A stretch of DNA of 64,000 nucleotides from Caldilineaceae bacterium (GCA_020634815.1 JACKBA010000033.1:1-64000); one strand, 5' to 3'. Counted from the first letter of the stretch, positions 26,923-36,644 are shown. Notes: generated from the letters alone by a model not told the origin. Translations and numbers: made by a program.

Positions 26923-27022
26923 CAATACCTTCCCCGCAAAGAGCGTTTGCCGGACTCGCCCGGCAATGTGATAATCGGCGCATCGTGACTGTGCGGACTG
27001 TGTCCTAAGCCGGAGAGGCGCC

Positions 27023-27481
27023 ATGAACAATCGGCTGTTGCTTGCTTTGCTCTTGCCGTGCCTTGCGGTGCTCGCTGCGGCCTGCCGGCCCATCACCGCG
27101 CCGCCGCCGGCTACGCTGGATGTGACCTTCGCCATCGCCAACGGCACGACGGGCTTTGCCGCCACCATCTACGCACAGGAAGTCGACAGCGGCGCCACGG
27201 CGACGAAGCTCTATGCCGCCTACTCCGACCCCATCACCATGACCGTGGCCGCGCCGGGCACCTATGTGCTCTATGCGCGGCTAGTGGAGGCGCCCGACGA
27301 GTACCACTACGGCATGGCCGCCTGTGCCGATGGCGCGGCAAGCTGCGAGCGGCGCGTGCTCACCGCCATCGACGTGGCGCCGGGCGAGCGCTACGCCGTC
27401 ACCATCGACGACCGCACGCCGCTGCTGCCCGAACGCGACCTGCCCGTGACCGTGCCATGGCAATCTGCACCGGAAGAATAG
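27023..27481 (+). CDS. Small lipoprotein of unknown function
   Basis: A 152-residue lipoprotein with a hydrophobic signal and the lipobox LAAAC. The mature domain is beta-rich (LDVTFAIANGTTGFAATIYAQ, PITMTVAAPGTYVLYARLVE) and resembles a small Ig-like or carboxypeptidase-regulatory fold. It has two Cys in the MAACADGAASCERR stretch that could pair. No enzyme motif was seen. The ATG follows GGAGAGGCGCC. The gene stands alone and its stop is the first base pair of a palindromic repeat element. Confidence 0.75.
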   Translation: MNNRLLLALLLPCLAVLAAACRPITAPPPATLDVTFAIANGTTGFAATIYAQEVDSGATATKLYAAYSDPITMTVAAPGTYVLYARLVEAPDEYHYGMAACADGAASCERRVLTAIDVAPGERYAVTIDDRTPLLPERDLPVTVPWQSAPEE

Positions 27482-27691
27482 ACCACGGATTCGACGGATT
27501 AGGCGGATTCACGCAGATTCTTTCTGGATTGCATCCGTCCGATCCGTCTAATCCGCCACATCCGTGGTCTATGGCACTGGTTCGGCAAGTGCAAGAATAG
27601 ACCACAGATTCGACGGATTAGGCGGATTCACGCAGATTTTTCCTGGATTACATCCGTCCGATCCGTCTAATCCGCCACATCCGTGGTCTAT
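27478..27691. repeat. Two tandem 95-bp palindromic repeats
   Basis: Two copies (27478-27572 and 27597-27691, period 119 bp) each start ATAGACCAC and end GTGGTCTAT. The arms are about 34 bp and contain GGATTAGGCGGAT on the left and ATCCGTCTAATCC on the right. Each copy can fold into a long hairpin. A half copy is at 2008-2050. The first copy overlaps the stop codon of the lipoprotein gene. They fill the gap before the amidohydrolase gene. Confidence 0.85.
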
Positions 27692-27729
27692 CTTTGCATC
27701 CCATTCAATCCACTCACGAGAGGCCCACT

Positions 27730-29430
27730 ATGATTATGCTTGACGCGCTTGCCCCTGACCTGATTCTGCACAATGGCTCCATCTACACCATGGACGCGGC
27801 GGCGCCGAGCGCAGAGGCGATTGCCGTCAAGGACGGCCGCGTGCTGCTGGCCGGCGCGTCGGCTGCGCTGCTGCCGCTGGCCGCGCCGCACACGCGCGTC
27901 GTCGACCTGAATGGTCGCACGGTGCTGCCCGGTATCTTCGACTCGCACAACCACCTTATGCAGGTGGGTGTCAAGCTGACGCGCATCCGTCTGGACGAGT
28001 GTACGTCGCCGCAGGAGATGATGGAACTGGTGCGCGAGCGGGCGAAAGAGACGCCGCCCGGCACGTGGATCGTGGGCGAGGGCTGGAACGAGAACAACTT
28101 CACCGCCGCCCTCCCGCCCGGACGCCTGCCCACGCGCTGGGACATCGACCCCGCCACCGACCAGCATCCGGTCATCCTCATGCGCTTCTTCAACACCGAT
28201 GTCGTCAATAGCGTGGCGCTGCGCCTGGCCGGCATCACCCGCCACACCCCAACACCCGAAGGCGGCGAGATCGGCCATGACGCGGCCGGCGAGCCCAACG
28301 GGCTGTTGCGCGCGGCCGCCAAGCTGCTCGTGCGCAATTTGCTGCCGCAGCCCACGCTCGACGAACTCAAGACGGCCGTGCGCCTGGGCTGTGCGGAGAT
28401 GAACAGTCACGGCATCACCAGCGTCGTGGATCCGGGGCTCTATCCCTACGAGATGGCGGCGTATCAGGCGGTGTGGGAGGAGGGGCGAGGGGCGAGGGGC
28501 GAGTTAGCAGGGGCGAGGGGCGAGGGGCGAGGGGCGTCTGGCCTGACGGTGCGTATGAACTTGATGCCGTCGTGGCATGGGTTTCGCGAGGAGGAGGCGG
28601 AGGCGGAACTGGAGCAGCGGGCGCGGGCGGTGGGGCTGGCGTCGGGCGTGGGCGATGAATGGCTGCGTCTGGGCGGGCTCAAGATGGCCATCGACGGCGG
28701 CACCTCGTCGCACACGGCCTTCATGTACGAACCCTTTGCGGGCGAGGCGACGGTCGGCGACTTCAACCGGCTCGACCCGGCTACGCTGCGCCGCCACTTC
28801 CGCACCGCGCAGGAGCTGGGCTGGGACGTGGGCATTCACACCTGCGGCGACCGTGCTATGGACATGGTGGTGGATGCCTTTGCCGACGTGGCGCGTGCCA
28901 TGCCGCGGCCCGATGCCCGCCACAACGTTATCCACGCCTACTTCCCCAGCGACCGCGCCCTGGCGCAGATGGCCGAGCATCGCATCGCCGCCGTCATCCA
29001 GCCCACCTTTCTCTACTGGGAGGGCGACATGATCTTCCGCGACGTGGGCGAGCGCCGCGCCGCTAACTACAAACCGGCGCGCAAGTACCTCGATGCCGGC
29101 GTCGTGCTCTGCGCCAACTCCGACATCCCGTCGACGGTGTCACCGAACCCGTGGGTGGGTCTCTACGCGCTCGTCACGCGCAAGAACAACCTGGGCCACT
29201 TCGTCGCGGCGGACCAGGCCATCAGCCGGCAGGAGGCGCTGCACGCCTACACCGCGGCCGGCGCCTGGCTGACGCGTGAGGAGGGCGACAAGGGCACGCT
29301 GGCGCCCGGTATGCTGGCTGACCTCGTCGTCATCGACCGCGATTACTTTGCCGTGGCAGACGAAGAGATCAAGGAGATTAAAGTAGTCATGACCGTCGTG
29401 GGCGGGGAGATCGTCTACGGGCGGGCTTGA
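27730..29430 (+). CDS. YtcJ-like amidohydrolase (DUF/amidohydrolase_3)
   Basis: A 566-residue metal-dependent hydrolase of the YtcJ/amidohydrolase_3 group. Key motifs in order are PGIFDSHNHLMQ (metal His pair), GEGWNENNF, MKLAIDGG-type LKMAIDGGTSSHTA, GIHTCGDRAMDMV, HNVIHAYFPS and CANSDIPSTVSPNPW with the metal Asp, then EGDKGTLAPGMLADLVVID. Substrates in this family are mostly unknown, including N-substituted amino acids and amides. An insertion of about 22 Gly/Arg/Ala/Glu residues near residue 255 is encoded by a GGGGCGA minisatellite and is absent from typical members. GAGAGG precedes the ATG by 6 nt. Confidence 0.9.
   Translation: MIMLDALAPDLILHNGSIYTMDAAAPSAEAIAVKDGRVLLAGASAALLPLAAPHTRVVDLNGRTVLPGIFDSHNHLMQVGVKLTRIRLDECTSPQEMMELVRERAKETPPGTWIVGEGWNENNFTAALPPGRLPTRWDIDPATDQHPVILMRFFNTDVVNSVALRLAGITRHTPTPEGGEIGHDAAGEPNGLLRAAAKLLVRNLLPQPTLDELKTAVRLGCAEMNSHGITSVVDPGLYPYEMAAYQAVWEEGRGARGELAGARGEGRGASGLTVRMNLMPSWHGFREEEAEAELEQRARAVGLASGVGDEWLRLGGLKMAIDGGTSSHTAFMYEPFAGEATVGDFNRLDPATLRRHFRTAQELGWDVGIHTCGDRAMDMVVDAFADVARAMPRPDARHNVIHAYFPSDRALAQMAEHRIAAVIQPTFLYWEGDMIFRDVGERRAANYKPARKYLDAGVVLCANSDIPSTVSPNPWVGLYALVTRKNNLGHFVAADQAISRQEALHAYTAAGAWLTREEGDKGTLAPGMLADLVVIDRDYFAVADEEIKEIKVVMTVVGGEIVYGRA
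28479..28536. repeat. In-frame GGGGCGA minisatellite
   Basis: Repeated GGGGCGA heptamers, interrupted by GTTAGCAG, encode a Gly-Arg-Ala-Glu rich insertion in the YtcJ-like amidohydrolase. Base composition and repetition differ sharply from the flanking coding sequence. The net length preserves the reading frame. Confidence 0.8.
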
Positions 29431-29512
29431 GTGAAGAGGACGAAGAGCGCGCGGTGTTGAGTGCCTGCGCAGCGTTCGTCGGCACCCATGCAGGGCCATC
29501 AGGAAGGCCGGC

Positions 29513-31657
29513 TCAGGGGGCGTCGTTGCGCATGATGACGCTCTGCACGACGCCGCGCAACTCGCTCATGCTGTACGGCTTTTGAAAATACTGGGCGATG
29601 GTCCCAGGCGGAAACTGGTGGGCGACGTCGTCGGCGTCGTGGCCGCTCGTGACGATAATGGGAAGATCGGGCTGCATGCGTCGAATTGCCTGGAACGTTT
29701 CCAGGCCGCTCATGCCGGGCATGGTCAGATCGAGCAAGACACAGTGTATCCCGGCGCCGTGTTCCGCCACTTTGCGCAGGGCTTCCTCACCGTTTGCCGC
29801 CGTATGGACCGTGTAGCCGAACTCCGCAAAGATTTCCTGGCACGTTTCGCGCAGATAATCCTCATCTTCCACCACCAGCAGGGTGTTCGTGGGCAGCGTC
29901 GTTTCTTCGGGCGTAGCGGTCGAAGAAGTCGTTTGCTGAATCCCGTCATTGACGGGGCGGGTTGCGAGTTGTTCCGTCGTCGCCTGCGGCAGGATGACGC
30001 AGACGCTGGTGCCTTGGCCCGGTGTGCTGTCGAGCAGAATGGCGCCGTGATGGCCGCGCAGAATACCCAGCACGGCCGACATGCCGAGCCCGCGGCCGGT
30101 AAAGCGAGTTGAGAAGAACGGTTCGAAGACCCTGGCCAGCGTATGCTCGTCCATACCGCTGCCCGTGTCCCTGATACTCAGGCAGACATAGCGGCCTGCA
30201 GGCAGCTCTCCCTCGACGGCGCTTCGCCTGAGCGCCGCGCTGCTGAAGACGCGATAGTACGTGGAGACATAGATCTCTCCGTCGCCTCTCCCAAACGACT
30301 CCATGGCGTTGGTCAGCAGCGAAATGACGGCCTGCTGGATCTGAATGGGGTCGGCCCACAGTGGGGGCAGGTCGGGCGCCGTTTCGACATGAAGCCGGAT
30401 CCTGGCGGGTGCAATCGTGTAGAATAAGCTCAGTGCTTGTTCGACCACAGCATTGAGATTGACCGGCTGCATCGCCAGCGAGGTGTTCCCCGTGTATGCC
30501 GCCATCTTGCTCGTCAGCTCGGTGCCGCGCTGGATCGTCTCCAGCGACCGGGTGATTCGGCGCAGACCCTTCTCGTCACCCTGCATTTCCGAGCGCATTA
30601 TCTCCAACTCATTGGCGACAATTGCCAGGAGATTGTTGAAGTCATGCGCGACGCCGGCGGACAGAACGCCCAGGCTTTCCCACTTTTGTAGCTGCTGGCG
30701 GCGCTGCTCCATCTCCCGACGCTCAGTTTCCAGGCGCCTGCGCTCGGAGATGTCGCGGGCGATCATCAGCACCATGGTGTGACCGTGCCACGTGTAGCGG
30801 CTGGCGTGAATCTCCGCCGGGATGGTTGCGCCGTTACGTGCGCTGAGGGTCGTCTCGAAGAGGGCCCGGCCCGCGTCGGCCAGTTGGGTGCGCACGGTGT
30901 CCGGCACGAATAGGGTGCCATCGGTGAGCAAGGCGGCCGGACTGCCGACAAGTTCCGCCCGTGTATAGCCCAGGCTGCGGCAGGCGGCGTTGTTGGCTTC
31001 GACGATGCGGTCGGTGGCGTGACGGTCATCCAGGCTGCATACCAGCACGATGTCGTCGGCCATTTCGAACATGAGGCGGTAGCGTTCTTCGCTCTCGCGC
31101 AGTGCGTAGCGGGCAGTGAACTCTTGCGAGATGTCGATGATGGCCATCCGGGTGTAGAGATTGCCGCTGTGTAAGTCCGGTACGCTTTCGACGCGCACCG
31201 GCACGCGCCGTCCGTTGCCGGACAGGGTAAGCTCGGTGCTGCGAGCCTGCGTCTGGTCGCCGATGCCGCGCAGATGCAGGTAGAGTGCGTCCTGGCTCTC
31301 CGGATCCACGAACCGGGTCAGGGGCCGGCCCATCAGGGCCTTCACCTCGACGCGCAGCATTTCCGCTATGGGTTCATTGGCCAGCAGGACATAGTGCTCA
31401 CTGTCGATGACGAGATAGCCGATCGGGGCACGGTTGAAGAGGTCCGCATAGCGCTCGTTGAGGGCCTGAAGCTGTGCTTGCGCCGCACGCAGTTCGTCGT
31501 TCTGAAACTCGAGTTCTTCGTGGTAGACGGACAACTCATGGAGCAGTGAGCCGACGTCGGCGGCGGCGTATGTGCCGTCGGGCTGAGGCGGCGCGTTCTG
31601 GAGGGCGCTTGCAATGCGTTGCTGCAGCTCCGTTCGCCGGTGCGTCTGCTTAGTCAT
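29513..31657 (-). CDS. Hybrid PAS histidine kinase with receiver
   Basis: A 714-residue cytosolic hybrid kinase. A coiled-coil start (residues ~1-75) leads into PAS 1 (NRAPIGYLVIDSEHYVLLANE), PAS 2 (FEMADDIVLVCSLDD), then the HisKA box SAGVAHDFNNLL with H338. A HATPase domain (LLTNAMES, DTGSGMDEHTL, TGRGLGMSAV) and a C-terminal receiver with D643 in LLDLTMPGMSG complete it. The ATG at 31657 overlaps the end of the CheB-CheR-PAS gene by 8 nt, so the two are coupled and may act in one pathway. Its output partner is not apparent. Confidence 0.92.
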   Translation of the reverse strand: MTKQTHRRTELQQRIASALQNAPPQPDGTYAAADVGSLLHELSVYHEELEFQNDELRAAQAQLQALNERYADLFNRAPIGYLVIDSEHYVLLANEPIAEMLRVEVKALMGRPLTRFVDPESQDALYLHLRGIGDQTQARSTELTLSGNGRRVPVRVESVPDLHSGNLYTRMAIIDISQEFTARYALRESEERYRLMFEMADDIVLVCSLDDRHATDRIVEANNAACRSLGYTRAELVGSPAALLTDGTLFVPDTVRTQLADAGRALFETTLSARNGATIPAEIHASRYTWHGHTMVLMIARDISERRRLETERREMEQRRQQLQKWESLGVLSAGVAHDFNNLLAIVANELEIMRSEMQGDEKGLRRITRSLETIQRGTELTSKMAAYTGNTSLAMQPVNLNAVVEQALSLFYTIAPARIRLHVETAPDLPPLWADPIQIQQAVISLLTNAMESFGRGDGEIYVSTYYRVFSSAALRRSAVEGELPAGRYVCLSIRDTGSGMDEHTLARVFEPFFSTRFTGRGLGMSAVLGILRGHHGAILLDSTPGQGTSVCVILPQATTEQLATRPVNDGIQQTTSSTATPEETTLPTNTLLVVEDEDYLRETCQEIFAEFGYTVHTAANGEEALRKVAEHGAGIHCVLLDLTMPGMSGLETFQAIRRMQPDLPIIVTSGHDADDVAHQFPPGTIAQYFQKPYSMSELRGVVQSVIMRNDAP

Positions 31658-34600
31658 CGCGGAGTAGCTCCATGGCAAACAAAGCCCCGGCCGGCGCACC
31701 CTCCCGATCCAGCGAGGGCGCACCGTTTATCACCAAGGGCATTGGTACGGTATCGCCAGGTATGTGCACGTCGAAGCGTTCGTTCAGCAGTGGTTCCAAA
31801 CTCGACATGACGCGGGCAAATGGATATTTGTCCGGTGCGAGCAACGTCCCGTCCGCATTGTCGATCAGCCAGTCTGCTGCGGTGAAGTTCATCCCGGTCA
31901 GATCTTGTTGGCTCAGGCCCAGCAATTGCGTGGCCGCCAGATTGACTTCGACGATCCGGCCGGTGATATCTACCAGCAACGTCGCGAGCGAACTGGATTC
32001 GAGAATCTTCTGCAATACCTGGTGATCTTGGTGGATGCTGACTTCGAAGAGTTTCAGCGTCGTCACGTCGATCACGATGCCTGCCACGTGCGTGGGGTTT
32101 CCGAGCACGTCGCGTGTGACGATACCGCCACGATCGGCATACCACCGATAGCCGCCGTCCCTGGTGCGGATGCGATAGGTGACTTCATAGGTCGGCGTCG
32201 CGCCGCTGAGGTGGTCGCGCATGGCCTGCATGGCGCGCTCATAGTCATCCGGGTGGATCAGGGCGCAGATCTCGTACACGTTGGTGGGGAATTCCGCCAC
32301 ACTGTAGCCGAGCATTGTGGCCTTCTTGGCGTCAGCTTCGACTTCGCCCGTCTCGACATCCCAATCCCACCATGCCATGGCCCCCATCTCCATGGCCAGT
32401 TGCAGCCGCCGCGCCGCCTTGTTGGCGCGGCTCGCTTCGCGTTTCAGCCGGCTGATGTCGACAAAGGTGACGAGGACGCCGTCCACGGCATTTTCCTCGG
32501 TGCGGTAGGGCACGATACGCATGAGGAAGGGTTTGCCGGCACCGGTGATGATCTCTTTCTCCACCGGTTGCAGATCCTTTACCACCGCGCCGATGTCGTC
32601 CATCAACTGGTCGTATGTATCGGAGACGGCGAGATGATAGAGCGGCCGGCCCAGATCGGAATCGCGCAGGTTCGTGATGCGCGTGAGCGACGGCGTGAAC
32701 TTGCGGATGCAGAGATGGCGATCGAGATAGAGCGCACCGACCTCGATGTTTTTCAGCAGATTGTTGACGTCGTTGTTGAGGCGGATCATCTCCTCAATCT
32801 TGGCCTGGTACTCGGCATTGACCGTGTATAACTCTTCGTTGACGGACTGCAATTCCTCGTTGGTGCTCTGCAACTCTTCGTTCGAGGCAATCAGCTCCTC
32901 GTTGGACGACTGCAACTCTTCATTCGACGTCTCCAACTCCTCGATGGCCGCCTGCAGGTTTTCCTTTGTAAACTGGAGTTCGCGTTCGACATCGGTCAAG
33001 CGTTCTTGAATCTGGCCGTCAGCCGGGATGGAAACACGCGGGGCAGGAGCGACGTTCTCGCCTCGCTCCTGCGGCCGGAAGCTGAGCAACACGTAGCGAC
33101 TGCGCCCGTCTTCGATGACCCGCCCCTCCAGGTCGACACGCACCTCTTCATTGGTTGCCAGCCCTGGCACGTCTTCATAGACGATCTCGGTGCGCGTCTC
33201 GCGCAGGCGCCGCAGCAGGCTGTTGACGATGAGGTTCAACTCTTGCGGCAACAGGTTGAACAGATGTTGCGAGAAGCGCCCCGCTCGCAGGTGAACGAAG
33301 CGGTTGACATCGTTGAAGACATGGACGACGTTGTTGTTCTCGTCGATCAGAATCGAAGGCGGCGCAAAGAGGCCGGCAACATGCTCGATGAGGCGCGTGG
33401 AGGAGCCACCGCTCAGCCGCAAGGCGCTGCCGGGCTCCATTGCGGGTGACCGCCCGGAACGCAGCATGGGCAGCGCGCTGAGCAACGGCGGGTTGGAGCC
33501 GGGCTTCTGCCGGTAGAGCTTCCACTTGGTATCGACCGTATGGAATGCGTCGTGCAATTCGCCGATGTTCTCGCTGCTGCCCATGAGGAGATGACCTTCC
33601 GGGTTCAGCGCATGATAGAAGACCGAGAGGATGTGATTCTGCATCTCCGGCTTCAGATAGATGAACAGGTTGCGGCAGACAATGAGATCCTGCTTGGAAA
33701 AGGGCGGGTCGCGCAGGAGGTTGTGGGTGGCAAAGACCACCATCTTGCGCAGGCTGTCGTTGACCTGGTAGCCGTTCTCGCGCCGGCTGAAGAAGCGGCT
33801 CAGGCGGGCCGGCGTGATATCGGCCACCATGCTGTCGAGATAGTAGCCCTGACCGGCACTCTCCAGCGACTGGCGGTCGATGTCGGTGGCAAAGATCTTG
33901 ACTTCGCCCTCGAAACGGTGCTGATCCATGTACTCGCGGCAGAGCATGGCCAGCGAGTATGCTTCCTCGCCCGTCGAGCAGCCCGTCGACCAGATGCGCA
34001 CGATGCGCTTTTCGGGGCGGAAGATGATGGGAAAGACCTGTTCGACCAGCAAATCGAATGCGTCGGAGTCACGGAAAAAGCGCGTGACGCCAATCAGCAG
34101 CTCGCGATAGAGAATCGACTGTTCCTTTTCCGACTCGGCAAGGAATTGCACGTACTGCTCGAGTGTGGCCATGCGGTTGATGCTGACGCGACGCTCGAGC
34201 CGGCGCAGAATCGTGTTCTCCTTGTAGTACGAGAAGTCGATCCCGCTGTGCTCGCGCACGATCAACATGATCTTGGAGAGCGCGTCGAGATTCTCGCTGA
34301 GGGTCACTTCGAGTTCTTGTTCACGGCCGACGAACGGGTGCTTCAAGTAGTTGAGCAGTTCCTCGGACATCTGCGCCGGAGGCAGCACATAGTCGACAAG
34401 GCCGGTGGAAATCGAACTGCGCGGCATGCCGTCAAACTTGGCGCTCACATCGTCCTGCACCATGACCATGCCACCGGCCTCTTTGATGGCGCGCGTCCCG
34501 AGCGTGCCGTCGCTGCCCGTGCCGGAAAGGATGACGCCGATGGCATGCCGGCCCTTTTCGGCGGCCAATGAGCGGAAGAAGATGTCGATCGGGAGGTTGA

Positions 34601-34949
34601 GCCCCTTCTTGAGGTTCTGATCTTCCAGCAGCAGCCGATCGTGGAAAATGCGCAGATTCTTGCGCGGGGGAATCAGGTAGATGCAGTTCGGCTCGACGAC
34701 CATCCCCTCTTCGGCCTTGTGGATGCTCATGCGCGTGTAGCGCGCCAGCAACTCGTCCATCATGCTGCGGTAATCGGGCGAGAGATGCTGAATGACGACG
34801 AAGGCGAGGTTCGTATCCGACGGCATGACGCGGAAGAACTCCTGGATGGCTTCGAGGCCGCCGGCCGAGGCGCCGACACCGACCACGATCAGGCCAAGCT
34901 CATCAGGGGCAGGGCGGGCGCGCTGTGCGAGTGGGTCTTCGTTGCTCAT
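31650..34949 (-). CDS. CheB-CheR-PAS fusion protein
   Basis: A 1099-residue protein. Residues ~18-205 are a CheB methylesterase with the triad S28 (GASAGG), H55 (IQHLSP) and D147 (SGTGSDGTLG). Residues ~220-490 are a CheR methyltransferase (WSTGCSTGEEAYSLAML for SAM, CRNLFIYL). A long coiled coil of NEELQSxNEEL heptads and two to three PAS domains follow, and no kinase domain is present. These fusions are thought to reset sensory modules by methylation. There is no chemoreceptor gene nearby, so the substrate is unclear. The start at ATG 34949 is where homology to CheB begins. It lacks a strong ribosome-binding site. Confidence 0.93.
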   Translation of the reverse strand: MSNEDPLAQRARPAPDELGLIVVGVGASAGGLEAIQEFFRVMPSDTNLAFVVIQHLSPDYRSMMDELLARYTRMSIHKAEEGMVVEPNCIYLIPPRKNLRIFHDRLLLEDQNLKKGLNLPIDIFFRSLAAEKGRHAIGVILSGTGSDGTLGTRAIKEAGGMVMVQDDVSAKFDGMPRSSISTGLVDYVLPPAQMSEELLNYLKHPFVGREQELEVTLSENLDALSKIMLIVREHSGIDFSYYKENTILRRLERRVSINRMATLEQYVQFLAESEKEQSILYRELLIGVTRFFRDSDAFDLLVEQVFPIIFRPEKRIVRIWSTGCSTGEEAYSLAMLCREYMDQHRFEGEVKIFATDIDRQSLESAGQGYYLDSMVADITPARLSRFFSRRENGYQVNDSLRKMVVFATHNLLRDPPFSKQDLIVCRNLFIYLKPEMQNHILSVFYHALNPEGHLLMGSSENIGELHDAFHTVDTKWKLYRQKPGSNPPLLSALPMLRSGRSPAMEPGSALRLSGGSSTRLIEHVAGLFAPPSILIDENNNVVHVFNDVNRFVHLRAGRFSQHLFNLLPQELNLIVNSLLRRLRETRTEIVYEDVPGLATNEEVRVDLEGRVIEDGRSRYVLLSFRPQERGENVAPAPRVSIPADGQIQERLTDVERELQFTKENLQAAIEELETSNEELQSSNEELIASNEELQSTNEELQSVNEELYTVNAEYQAKIEEMIRLNNDVNNLLKNIEVGALYLDRHLCIRKFTPSLTRITNLRDSDLGRPLYHLAVSDTYDQLMDDIGAVVKDLQPVEKEIITGAGKPFLMRIVPYRTEENAVDGVLVTFVDISRLKREASRANKAARRLQLAMEMGAMAWWDWDVETGEVEADAKKATMLGYSVAEFPTNVYEICALIHPDDYERAMQAMRDHLSGATPTYEVTYRIRTRDGGYRWYADRGGIVTRDVLGNPTHVAGIVIDVTTLKLFEVSIHQDHQVLQKILESSSLATLLVDITGRIVEVNLAATQLLGLSQQDLTGMNFTAADWLIDNADGTLLAPDKYPFARVMSSLEPLLNERFDVHIPGDTVPMPLVINGAPSLDREGAPAGALFAMELLRDD

Positions 34950-35036
34950 GGTTTGGATGCGTCCTATCAAATCATATTTGACATCGCAGATTAGCCAGAT
35001 TGAGGGTAGCCGGCCAATGCGTGAATGGACATTTTT

Positions 35037-35063
35037 GTACAACCATGCGCAATTCGGTTGTAC
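35037..35063. promoter_or_regulatory. Inverted repeat between divergent signalling genes
   Basis: GTACAACC and GGTTGTAC are perfect 8-bp arms with an 11-bp spacer, lying in the 490-bp gap between the CheB-CheR-PAS gene and the divergent PAS kinase gene. The size and symmetry fit a dimeric regulator site. The rest of this gap shows no gene. Confidence 0.45.
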
Positions 35064-35441
35064 TTTTCGGTGCGGTAAGAACAGTATGCCAAAAGGTTGA
35101 CTTCCCGGCAAACTGTAAGGTTTGTCGGAGGTTAGACATAGTCATGTATGATCCTTGCGCCGGCAGTGGATGATTCCCACGATGTACACGCCGAACGGCG
35201 GATGCTCTCCACTGTTTGGGCATGGTTTCGTCGCCGCTGCCCGACCCTTGCCGGGCGCGATCGGTTGGACGCACCTGACCCGCCGGCGCGCCACTTTACG
35301 GATCTCGCCGTAAGAAAACATCAATTTTCTGATGCTCGCGCCAGGTTTTGGGCGTATCATGGGTGCGGCACGACTGACACCGCCCCTCCTTGTCAGAGCG
35401 GCATTGATTCGACTTTCGATGCATGAACGAGGAGCAGACCC

Positions 35442-36581
35442 ATGATGAACGGACTTCTGGAAACCAAAGCGGCGCCGGCCGAGCGTGCCGAAGCGGCAAT
35501 CCTGGCCGATGATGTGCTGCGCTTTCGGGAAGATGCCATGGCCGTGCAACTGCTCGGCGCTTCACCCGATATGTTCCTCATCCTCAACGAGCAGCGCCAG
35601 ATCGTCTTTGCCAACGAACCGACCGCCGCCATCCTGGGCGTGCAGCAGCCGGAGGAAATCCTCGGTCTGCGCGTCGGGGAGGCGGTGGACTGCGAGCACG
35701 CCCATGTGGAACCGGGCGGTTGCGGCACCAGCGAGTTCTGCCGCGAGTGCGGCGCGCTGCAAGGTATGATGACCAGCCTGAGCGGGCGGCGTGCCGTGCG
35801 CGAATGCCGCATCACGCGTGCTAATGGCGACAGCCTCGACCTGCGGGTCACGGCCCGGCCCCTCACCATGGACGGACGCGCCTTCACCACCTTTGCCATC
35901 ACCGACATTGCCGACGAGAAACGGCGGCGCGTGCTGGAGCGTATCTTCTTTCACGACATTCTCAACACCGCCGGCGGCATGCTCGGGATCGCCGAGTTGC
36001 TTACCGAAGCGACGCCGGAGGAACTGGACGAATACAAGCCGCTGGTCTACACCCTGTCGCACAGCCTGGTCGACGAGATCAAGGCGCAGCAGACGCTCAG
36101 CGCCGCCGAAGCCGGCGAACTCTCGGTCGAACCCATGCGCCTGAACTCGCTCAGCCTGCTCTACGAACTGGCGGCCGCCTACGCAAATCATGAAGTCGCC
36201 ATCGGCCGCGCCCTGGTCGTGGAGCCGGGGACGCCGGCCATCTGCTTTGAGAGCGACAAGGCGTTGGTGCGCCGCGTTGTCGGCAACATGATCAAGAACG
36301 CCTTGGAAGCGAGCCACCCCGGCCAGCAGGTGACCGTCAGTTGCCGGCAGACGGACGGCAGCGTCGAGTTCACCGTGCACAACCCCAACGAGATGCCGCG
36401 TTCGGTGCAGTTGCAGGTCTTCCAGCGCTCTTTCTCCACCAAGGGCAACGGTCGCGGGTTGGGCACCTATTCCATGCGCCTGCTGACCGAACAGTTCCTG
36501 CACGGCAGCGTGGGCTTTGCCAGCGCGGCGGAGGAGGGCACCACCTTCTTTGCCCGCTATCCGCTGGTCTTTCCGGGGTGA
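35442..36581 (+). CDS. PAS histidine kinase with Cys cluster
   Basis: A 379-residue cytosolic kinase. A PAS domain (ASPDMFLILNEQRQIVFANE) carries an embedded Cys/His cluster at residues ~83-105 (D-C-E-H-A-H...GGCGTSEFCRECGA). The phosphoacceptor box is IFFHDILNTAGG with H171, and the ATPase domain has MIKNALEAS and GRGLGTYSMRLL. No receiver or transmembrane part is present. The four Cys plus His residues could bind a metal, cluster or haem and make this a redox or gas sensor. That is inference. AGGAG lies 7 nt before the ATG. Confidence 0.9.
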   Translation: MMNGLLETKAAPAERAEAAILADDVLRFREDAMAVQLLGASPDMFLILNEQRQIVFANEPTAAILGVQQPEEILGLRVGEAVDCEHAHVEPGGCGTSEFCRECGALQGMMTSLSGRRAVRECRITRANGDSLDLRVTARPLTMDGRAFTTFAITDIADEKRRRVLERIFFHDILNTAGGMLGIAELLTEATPEELDEYKPLVYTLSHSLVDEIKAQQTLSAAEAGELSVEPMRLNSLSLLYELAAAYANHEVAIGRALVVEPGTPAICFESDKALVRRVVGNMIKNALEASHPGQQVTVSCRQTDGSVEFTVHNPNEMPRSVQLQVFQRSFSTKGNGRGLGTYSMRLLTEQFLHGSVGFASAAEEGTTFFARYPLVFPG

Positions 36582-36644
36582 AACGCTGCCACTAAGACGC
36601 AAAGGACACAAAGGGGCACAAAGAATTCCAGAATGTCCAATACG

